Positions 58,070-64,000 of a stretch of DNA of 64,000 bases are shown here, in pieces (within the stretch, counting starts at the first letter, position 1; every line of letters starts with the position of its first letter). The notes beneath the pieces are model-generated. The model made no database searches. It saw only the letters and a program-made list of their open reading frames with translations, and had not been told where the DNA came from. The stretch is from positions 1 to 64,000 of the IMG/VR virus record IMGVR_UViG_3300017750_000002; one strand, written 5' to 3'. The translations under genes were made by a program, and so were the position numbers. This DNA is from a virus.

Positions 58070-58987
58070 ATGAATTGGTGGGCTATAATTAAAAGACCCG
58101 ATATTTCCATGCCTGAAATTGATAAGTATTTTGAGTGGAATCCAGATTTTTTGGAAAAGACAGTGAAGGATTGGGATAAGGATAATCCTGCTAAGGTTCT
58201 TAGTATTGAACCACCACAAAGTCCTGACCCTGCCGAAAGAATGGAAGACGGTAGTATTCGATTTGCACCAAAAGGCTCAAAGAAGTTTATTCAAGATTCA
58301 TTTAAATTTATCACAGATAGGGCAATTGACAATCAATCTGGCCTTTTGAACATTTTAAGAGAAAAAGGATATAAAGTCACTGTCAAAGATTCTAGTTGGA
58401 TTAAGTCACATTACGGTAATAAATTAAACAGAATCTCAGTCCCAGAAGAAGCAAAAGCATATCTTATCACAGTCGGTTCAAAAATAGCGGAGTCAATGAG
58501 AAAGAAGAACCCCAAAAGAAGTGCTAGATTTCCAGATAAGAAAAGAAGTGCTAAAAATGTTGAACTATGGAATAAAGAACATAAGAAATTTAAATTAGAT
58601 ACATTAGAAGGTTTTCAAGATAGAATCCTACGAATAATTGGGAGAACGGAGGGTGATGTTATGAGATATATACAAGAAAATCCTAGTTTTATTAAAAATA
58701 AACACGACCTATATCTAACACAACGGGCCTTCCTCAATGCTCTTTGGGTTTGGCAAAACATAGAAAGGCCGATTTACAAGAAAATCGCAAGGGAAGACGA
58801 TGAGCGAAAGAGAATCGACGACGAAAAAAGAGCCGAACTATACGGAAGGATGGAACAAACTGACGACAGACAAAGAGAATTTTCTCGGCGTGGAATACCC
58901 CGAAACACTAAAAGAAATAAGGACCTACAACCTAGAGGAAAAATAGATGTTAATCAATTTAGGCAAAATAGGAGGAAAAAACAATGA
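58070..58987 (+). CDS. 305-residue basic protein with N-terminal tag
   Basis: ATG at 58070 with AGGTG upstream gives MNWWAIIK at the N-terminus. The protein is strongly charged, with a helical middle and a long Arg/Lys/Glu-rich C-terminus (about residues 235-305) likely to be a coiled coil and disordered tail. Ends overlapping the next start. No family recognised; could be a head or DNA-associated protein given the terminase-like gene downstream. Confidence 0.65.
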   Translation: MNWWAIIKRPDISMPEIDKYFEWNPDFLEKTVKDWDKDNPAKVLSIEPPQSPDPAERMEDGSIRFAPKGSKKFIQDSFKFITDRAIDNQSGLLNILREKGYKVTVKDSSWIKSHYGNKLNRISVPEEAKAYLITVGSKIAESMRKKNPKRSARFPDKKRSAKNVELWNKEHKKFKLDTLEGFQDRILRIIGRTEGDVMRYIQENPSFIKNKHDLYLTQRAFLNALWVWQNIERPIYKKIAREDDERKRIDDEKRAELYGRMEQTDDRQREFSRRGIPRNTKRNKDLQPRGKIDVNQFRQNRRKKQ

Positions 58988-59250
58988 ATTGGGAAAATAT
59001 ATTAAAGGTTAAAACATTAAGCGATGCTGACGGAAATTACAAGGTTAGTGATGTTTATACTCCTTCCCAGTTTAGTGACATTGTTCATAGTGATTTAGAT
59101 GAATACCACAATCAGCGTCGTTATTTTGATATAACTTATGACGGTGGGCATCCTCATGTCGGTGGCGCACATCAGTATTTTAAACCAACTAATCAGTATA
59201 TTAGAGATGCCGTTTGTATGCGATGTATGGTAAGGATAAACGCTCAATAA
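58984..59250 (+). CDS. 88-residue protein with N-terminal tag and Cys pair
   Basis: Begins MNWENILK. Middle part rich in Tyr, Asp and His (HVGGAHQYFKP); ends with CMRC, a possible half zinc site. Function unknown. Confidence 0.6.
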   Translation: MNWENILKVKTLSDADGNYKVSDVYTPSQFSDIVHSDLDEYHNQRRYFDITYDGGHPHVGGAHQYFKPTNQYIRDAVCMRCMVRINAQ

Positions 59251-59264
59251 AGGAGGAAACAAAA

Positions 59265-59525
59265 ATGACTTGGCAAAATATACTAAAGGAACTTTCTCCT
59301 AAACAGAAGAAATTAGACCGTAATAAAAACGGTGAAATTGATGGTGAAGATTTTGCCATGCTTAGAGAAGAAAAGGTTTCAAAGGAAATTAAGACATTCG
59401 AGAAGGATAAGAACGAGGCTGCATCAGCAGCAAGTTTGTCCGATTTAAAGGAGCAATTAAAAGATGCTCCTAAATACATTAAGACAGCATTAAACGAAAT
59501 CGAAAGATACTTACAAGGTGAATGA
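59265..59525 (+). CDS. 86-residue tagged protein with EF-hand-like loop
   Basis: ATG at 59265 has GGAGG upstream. Begins MTWQNILK, followed at once by KQKKLDRNKNGEIDGEDFAM. The loop D-x-N-x-N-G-x-I-D-x-x-D fits EF-hand or dockerin-type calcium binding, with Asp instead of Glu at position 12. The remainder is helical. A calcium-binding structural role is plausible. Confidence 0.65.
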   Translation: MTWQNILKELSPKQKKLDRNKNGEIDGEDFAMLREEKVSKEIKTFEKDKNEAASAASLSDLKEQLKDAPKYIKTALNEIERYLQGE

Positions 59526-59526
59526 T

Positions 59527-59766
59527 ATGACTTGGAAAAAAATAATTAAAGAAGAAAGAGAAATAACGCCAGACGACGAAAAACTTGAGGATTTGAAGGA
59601 AGAAGTTAAAGAGTTAGTTGAAGCAATTGTAGAACTTCATGAAAAAAGAGACGATGTTAAGTACTTTTTAGATGTTAAAACTTTAGATGAAATGTATCGA
59701 GAAGAAGACATTAAACAAGCATTTAAGGGATTAAATCTCATTTTCCGTGCATTAGATTTATACTGA
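59527..59766 (+). CDS. 79-residue acidic helical protein with N-terminal tag
   Basis: Begins MTWKKIIK at ATG 59527 (GGTG upstream). Then a long acidic helix (LKEEVKELVEAIVELHEK) and a second helical segment. Function unknown. Confidence 0.6.
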   Translation: MTWKKIIKEEREITPDDEKLEDLKEEVKELVEAIVELHEKRDDVKYFLDVKTLDEMYREEDIKQAFKGLNLIFRALDLY

Positions 59767-59775
59767 GTGATTATT

Positions 59776-60210
59776 ATGAGATGGGAAGACATATTAAAAG
59801 TTAAAGACATGAAAACCGGCGAAATGCTAAAGGTTGATATTGCAGAATTTATTGCTGAATTAAAATCTAATTTGGAAGATGCCGCATTAGGATTTGAAGG
59901 ATTAGTTGAATCTGGTAGAAAAGCCAGACTTGAAGTTTCAAGGGTTGATGGTAGATTAACAAGACCACGACTTGACAATGATGTTGGTTGTGGTGTTAAA
60001 GTTATTGCAAGAAATCTTGGTGAGGAAAAGGTTAGATATGATATTCAAATTCGATTTGACCCTAGAGATGATACTAAAGGTACTGTTGGGTTAGTCAATG
60101 GTAATGAACTTAAGTTGGGTATGAACGACGAAGTTAATGGAATTGGTGGTTTAACAAACAGAATTAAACAAGCCATTAAGGATTCAATAAATAAAAGCAG
60201 GAGGCTTTGA
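59776..60210 (+). CDS. 144-residue protein with N-terminal tag
   Basis: Begins MRWEDILK at ATG 59776. A helical part is followed by a beta-rich core (VKVIARNLGEEKVRYDIQI) and a basic C-terminal helix. No family recognised. Confidence 0.6.
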   Translation: MRWEDILKVKDMKTGEMLKVDIAEFIAELKSNLEDAALGFEGLVESGRKARLEVSRVDGRLTRPRLDNDVGCGVKVIARNLGEEKVRYDIQIRFDPRDDTKGTVGLVNGNELKLGMNDEVNGIGGLTNRIKQAIKDSINKSRRL

Positions 60211-60211
60211 T

Positions 60212-60904
60212 ATGTCTTGGGAAAGCATTCTAAAAGCAGACTTCTCATTTAGAGATGTTATTAAAAATTCAAGAGGCGTATATGCTGGTATCTTTGACCG
60301 TATTCAAATTACACCCGACCTTAGTAAATTAGGCGGTGCAGTTTTAGGAGATGCTCTTAAAGTAGTTGAAGGTATTGATGGTATGACTGTTGCTGATAAA
60401 AGAAAAGCGGCTGAAGTTGTTTTAATGGAACCTATGCTCATAGGTCTTGATATGATGAATGACCCTTCTATGGAAAAAGACCTTGATAATTTAATGGAAA
60501 TGAGAGTGACTACTATTTCTCAAGAAAAAGATAATAAAGGCGAAGAATCTTTATCTCCTGAACAAATTAATACTATTGAAGAAATTGCTAATAAAGCAGC
60601 ACAGAAAGTTCACGATGAAATGAAACAAACAATCAAGGAAACACTTCAAGATAAATTCGGTGAAGAGTTGCTTGGAGCCGAGAAACAAGAAGTAATGGAA
60701 GGACTTCTTGAAGTTGTTTCAAGTCAAGAATTTGTTGGATATACAGCAGTAGTATTAAATGCTCTAATTATCAAAGTCGCTAAAGAATCTGAAGAAAAAG
60801 CAACAGAATCGGATTTTGAAGTTGAAGTAAATCCAGACCAAGCCTTTTCGGAAGACTTCATGGAAGCAAACAAAATGGATTGGTTCTCACAGATTAAGCG
60901 GTGA
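60212..60904 (+). CDS. 230-residue acidic helical protein with N-terminal tag
   Basis: AGGAGG precedes ATG 60212. Begins MSWESILK. The rest is helical and strongly acidic, with a long predicted coiled region around residues 110-170. Composition resembles scaffolding-like proteins. No family recognised. Confidence 0.6.
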   Translation: MSWESILKADFSFRDVIKNSRGVYAGIFDRIQITPDLSKLGGAVLGDALKVVEGIDGMTVADKRKAAEVVLMEPMLIGLDMMNDPSMEKDLDNLMEMRVTTISQEKDNKGEESLSPEQINTIEEIANKAAQKVHDEMKQTIKETLQDKFGEELLGAEKQEVMEGLLEVVSSQEFVGYTAVVLNALIIKVAKESEEKATESDFEVEVNPDQAFSEDFMEANKMDWFSQIKR

Positions 60905-60909
60905 TTTCC

Positions 60910-61440
60910 GTGTGGTGGGAGATTCTTAAGAATGCTAAAGTTAGTGGCAAAGCCACTGGCAAGGGTTCTAGTTTTGATGCATCTAAAATTAAGATTAATA
61001 TTGATGAACCAGACGACTGTTGCGATGAAGTCTATAATAAACTTGTTAAATTTATAAATCGTAATGATGTTGTTGCTTATGCTTTTCCTAATGTGTATAT
61101 GGTAAGTGATTTTACTAGAGAATCTTTAGATGGATTAGGTCACAAGTTTTATTTAAAATACCAACCTCTTCCGCCACTTAACAGGAAAGCAACCTGTAAA
61201 GATGGTGTTTTTTTATACATCCAACTCCGAAGAATTCACCACGATTGTTCGGACACGCTAAAGTCTGACGCTTATCCTTTTTCTTCTGAACAATATCGTA
61301 ATGCCAAAAAATCATTTGAAGAATCAATTAAAGAATGGAAAATGCTTAAAAATACTTTCTCAAGAGAGTTTAACACATTATGGGATGATATTATGAAGTG
61401 TGATGATTTTAAGCGAGAACTTTACCGTACTCCAATTTGA
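60910..61440 (+). CDS. Tagged protein, tandem paralogue of 61451-62020
   Basis: GTG at 60910 with GGTGAT upstream gives MWWEILKNAK. Residues 1-45 are almost the same as in the next gene, including GKGSSFDASKIKINID and a DDCC motif; the rest has diverged. A 176-residue protein with several Cys and His. Function unknown. Confidence 0.65.
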   Translation: MWWEILKNAKVSGKATGKGSSFDASKIKINIDEPDDCCDEVYNKLVKFINRNDVVAYAFPNVYMVSDFTRESLDGLGHKFYLKYQPLPPLNRKATCKDGVFLYIQLRRIHHDCSDTLKSDAYPFSSEQYRNAKKSFEESIKEWKMLKNTFSREFNTLWDDIMKCDDFKRELYRTPI

Positions 61441-61450
61441 AGGTGTTGAT

Positions 61451-62020
61451 ATGAGGTGGTGGAAAATTCTTAAGAATGCCAAAATTAGTGGCAAAGCAAA
61501 AGGTAAAGGTTCTTCCTTCGATGCCTCCAAGATTAAGATTAACATTGATGATAAAGACGATTGCTGTGAAGAATTTTGGAAAACTATTCAAGAATTTAAG
61601 AATGAACATATAATTGTTTTTAAGGTGATGGGAGATGAGATGTTCGACACTGAAAATTTTAAAAATACTACTTTTGATGGTATAGGCCATATGTATTATG
61701 AAGGAGATACCTTAGTTATGCCCATGTCTTCAAATAAACCTTGTTCGGATTCACGCTCGCTGTTTAGTCTTATAGAAGATATTTACTTTGATATTATCGA
61801 ATCCGGCTACAAAGAGAGCGATTTTGTATCGGTAGTGGACAAGGAATGGAAAAAATTTGGACATTATGTAAAAGGTAATATGTATCCTTTTTTACCGAAA
61901 CATTATGGACAAGCCACTCTTATACAAGTTAATGAGTGGCCCAAACTTGTAGGTAAATTTCTTGAAGAGTATAATGATTTGTGGCGGAAGTACGAAGCCT
62001 GTGAAGAATTAAAGGGATGA
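61451..62020 (+). CDS. Tagged protein, tandem paralogue of 60910-61440
   Basis: ATG at 61451 follows AGGTGTTGAT and gives MRWWKILKNAK. Shares the first about 45 residues and the LDGxGH/FDGIGH turn with its neighbour. 189 residues, acidic. A recent duplication with fast change in the C-terminal part. Confidence 0.65.
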   Translation: MRWWKILKNAKISGKAKGKGSSFDASKIKINIDDKDDCCEEFWKTIQEFKNEHIIVFKVMGDEMFDTENFKNTTFDGIGHMYYEGDTLVMPMSSNKPCSDSRSLFSLIEDIYFDIIESGYKESDFVSVVDKEWKKFGHYVKGNMYPFLPKHYGQATLIQVNEWPKLVGKFLEEYNDLWRKYEACEELKG

Positions 62021-62024
62021 TACT

Positions 62025-62192
62025 ATGAAATGGTGGAATATAATTAAAGGCTCATGTTGCGATGCTTGCGGCAACTTGAATAAGGAGTCCGGCGGTGTAG
62101 CGTTTGGGGGTCATGGCAACGACCCATCTAAATTCAACATAAAATACGGAGGTGACAAGAATGACGAAAAAGACGAGGAAATCAACAGTTGA
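62025..62192 (+). CDS. 55-residue Cys-rich peptide with N-terminal tag
   Basis: Begins MKWWNIIKGSCCDACG, then a Gly/Asn-rich and acidic tail. The KFNIKYGGD segment recalls KIKINID of the two preceding paralogues, so it may be a shortened third copy. Its end overlaps the next gene. Confidence 0.55.
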   Translation: MKWWNIIKGSCCDACGNLNKESGGVAFGGHGNDPSKFNIKYGGDKNDEKDEEINS

Positions 62193-63279
62193 AGTAAATG
62201 GCAACACTATTGAAGCACCGCAATATAAATTTAAAGCGGAATATGCAGCATGGAGAAGAAAGGTTGATAGTATTTCTTCTGAGAAAATTGCCAGCACAGG
62301 AAGTAAATTTGCAGATGCAAATAGAGCAAAATACCCTGCAACATTATACGGGCAATTAAGTCACCATGTCAATAAGTATCTTCGGGATAATTCTAGCAAT
62401 ACTGGTGACGATGGTATATTTGAAGTGTTGGATGCAATCAATGAATTACTCAAAGATAAAGAAATTTTCTTTACTCCCGAATTAAAAATATTAATAAAGT
62501 TTAGAGATAACATTAAGGGTATAGAAGATGATGAAAAATTAAATCCTAGAAATACTCTTTTTACTCGCCCTACTCGGTGGAAAAGAGGCGAGAAATTAAA
62601 GAATAGTAAAACAAGGGCCAAATATAAAATTGATGTTTTGAATGATAAGCCTCAAAGTATTTATGGACATTATCGAGATAATTACTTTGAAGATAAGTAT
62701 GGTGAGCCGGAAAAGAAAGGTTGGTGGAGTACCGAGAAGAATACTGCAAATCCACCATTAGCACAAGCCATTTATGGTAAAGGTGATTTAGGAATTACTA
62801 AGGGGCTATTAACCATTCTTGAAGAGGCTATTAAAGAAATATCGGAAAAGCCAATACCAAATATAGGATTAAGAGTTCAAAGAAATGCTGGTTCTTTAGC
62901 GGCAATACCATCTGTTAGAAAGCAAGTTTTTGCACTACTAAAAAGGAATGATTTATTTGTAGGTGGAAAACCTAAACTAAGACAAATGAGTTCTATATTA
63001 CAAAATATGGAATTTGTTGTTGGTGAAAAATCATTTGGTGGTCGAGCATCGCCTAAAAAGATTATTACTTTCGTTGGTAAATTAGATAACATTCCAAGTC
63101 CCATTGAAACATTTACATTGAAGACTTTCGGCCCTACTGCTATGGCTTCTTTAATCATGGCAGTTATTGGAAAGAAGACCTATAAACTTAAGAACGGTAA
63201 TTACTTAGATATTAAAGGTAGGACAGAAGTTCCTAAAGAAGAAGTAAAGAAGTCTTGGATGGAACACCTTTGGAGGTAA
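62161..63279 (+). CDS. Unknown 372-residue basic protein
   Basis: ATG at 62161 has GGAGGTG upstream. It lacks the N-terminal tag but ends with KKSWMEHLWR. Basic, mixed alpha/beta, with a hydrophobic MASLIMAVIGKK stretch near the C-terminus. Immediately upstream of the terminase-like gene. Function unknown. Confidence 0.65.
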   Translation: MTKKTRKSTVEVNGNTIEAPQYKFKAEYAAWRRKVDSISSEKIASTGSKFADANRAKYPATLYGQLSHHVNKYLRDNSSNTGDDGIFEVLDAINELLKDKEIFFTPELKILIKFRDNIKGIEDDEKLNPRNTLFTRPTRWKRGEKLKNSKTRAKYKIDVLNDKPQSIYGHYRDNYFEDKYGEPEKKGWWSTEKNTANPPLAQAIYGKGDLGITKGLLTILEEAIKEISEKPIPNIGLRVQRNAGSLAAIPSVRKQVFALLKRNDLFVGGKPKLRQMSSILQNMEFVVGEKSFGGRASPKKIITFVGKLDNIPSPIETFTLKTFGPTAMASLIMAVIGKKTYKLKNGNYLDIKGRTEVPKEEVKKSWMEHLWR

Positions 63280-63283
63280 GAAT

Positions 63284-63943
63284 ATGACTATAACCCGTAA
63301 GCGATGTGCCTTTTGTCAGCACGAACAAAGAGAAGAACTTGAAGCCTCTATCGAACAAGGTATGTCAAGTTGTGATGATTTAGATTCAAGAAACAATTGG
63401 AGAAGTGGCACTGCGGCCCAACATCAAAGAAATCATATGGGAGAATACACAAACAGTAGTAATCCAAAATGCAAGTTATGTGTGGACCCAATGCGAAAAC
63501 ATTACGAGGAAGCCCTTTCTAACGGTTCTATCACAAGTGACGCTATTTCTCAGGTGTTAGACATCTCGAAACAGCAGGTGCAACGCCACATGAAGCACCA
63601 CTTGGCCCCATTGGTACAGCAATCTGCGGCCACTATGATAGCGAAAAAGGAAGTAAATGAGATTGATTTGCTGAGTGCGAATGTTCAGCGATTAGATACC
63701 AAACTCAACGAACTATTCCTTAATACAGAATTAGAACCAAGAGAGATTGATAGTCTAACTAAACTCGCAAAAGAAGTTCGAGAGTCATTAAAGTATCTAC
63801 TTGAGTTCAAAGGCAAACTTGTTCACAAGAGACAAGATACAATTATTGTCGCACAAATGCAGGTTGTTCAAGAAGTGTTAGCACAGAACAATCCTGAGAT
63901 TTGGCTTGACATTAAGAAAAAGATGCAGGAGAGATTACAATGA
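63284..63943 (+). CDS. Terminase small subunit-like DNA-binding protein
   Basis: A 219-residue protein. Two repeats follow the pattern C-x-x-C-x(n)-helix-G-x(n)-H-x-x-x-H: CAFCQHEQREELEASIEQG...HQRNH and CKLCVDPMRKHYEEALSNG...RHMKHH, the second containing an HTH (ISQVLDISKQQVQRH). The C-terminal 100 residues are helical, suited to oligomerisation. This fits small terminase-type proteins that recognise packaging sites. The large subunit is expected just outside the window. Confidence 0.6.
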   Translation: MTITRKRCAFCQHEQREELEASIEQGMSSCDDLDSRNNWRSGTAAQHQRNHMGEYTNSSNPKCKLCVDPMRKHYEEALSNGSITSDAISQVLDISKQQVQRHMKHHLAPLVQQSAATMIAKKEVNEIDLLSANVQRLDTKLNELFLNTELEPREIDSLTKLAKEVRESLKYLLEFKGKLVHKRQDTIIVAQMQVVQEVLAQNNPEIWLDIKKKMQERLQ

Positions 63944-64000
63944 GTTGGAAAGATATAATTAAAGAAGAAATGCCTAGACCGCCAAAAAGCAGACTAAATA
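63940..64000 (+). CDS. Start of a tagged protein, cut by the window edge
   Basis: ATG at 63940 overlaps the previous stop (ATGA). The visible N-terminus is MSWKDIIKEEMPRPPKS, another copy of the shared tag. The remainder is outside the window; it might be the terminase large subunit or another structural protein. Confidence 0.7.
   Translation, partial: MSWKDIIKEEMPRPPKSRLN

Overview
The window looks like about 64 kb of a tailed archaeal virus (head-tail, siphovirus-like), probably from a marine euryarchaeal or related host. The evidence is a eukaryote/archaea-type replication set (B-family DNA polymerase, sliding clamp, RFC-type clamp loader, PriS/PriL-like primase, ATP-dependent ligase, ERCC4-type nuclease), a TFB transcription factor, a histone-fold protein, TATA-type promoters and T-rich terminators, combined with a bacteriophage-style tail module. 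The gene set resembles the magroviruses described for Marine Group II Euryarchaeota. That assignment is inference from gene content; no database search was possible. Terminase large subunit, portal and major capsid genes are not seen, so the window is probably a cut from a larger, possibly circular genome.

Left arm (1-16.5 kb, + strand): a glutamine-rich repeat protein open at the left edge, a likely tail-completion protein, the tail tube, a tail assembly chaperone with a textbook -1 slippery site, the tape measure, a LamG-like protein, a 2079-residue tail-tip/hub protein and tail fibres. Transcription ends at a pair of hairpins around 16.53-16.58 kb.

Centre (16.5-52.6 kb, - strand): one long, tightly overlapping block. 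From right to left it holds a UvrD-like helicase, many small zinc-binding proteins, a ubiquitin-like protein ending in Gly-Gly with its own promoter and terminator, class II ribonucleotide reductase, TFB, a coupled E1-like / SANT-repeat / JAMM-protease trio, GroES- and GroEL-like chaperonins with MazG, PC4-like and histone-fold proteins, DNA ligase, clamp loader, SSB candidate, Sak4-like ATPase, clamp, a DNA polymerase split into two genes by seven small genes, a Cas4-like nuclease, primase, ERCC4 nuclease, a P-loop ATPase and a DEDD exonuclease. Two tRNAs (Met-type CAU and Leu UAA) and a hairpin-rich segment lie at its right end.

Control/accessory region (52.6-57.5 kb): short - strand units, each with its own TATA promoter and hairpin-T terminator. 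They encode small unknown proteins, including two paralogous pairs. Two sequence systems stand out: eleven TAGGAT hexamers in both orientations within 292 bp (53.64-53.93 kb), and seven CCATATGG-type palindromes placed about 16-21 bp upstream of TATA-like elements.

Right arm (57.5-64 kb, + strand): about fourteen genes leading to a small-terminase-like protein. Eleven of the encoded proteins begin with variants of the same short peptide, M-x-W-x-x-I-[LI]-K. The strongest candidates for something undescribed are this shared N-terminal tag, the dispersed Ubl/E1/JAMM set, and the CCATATGG regulon.
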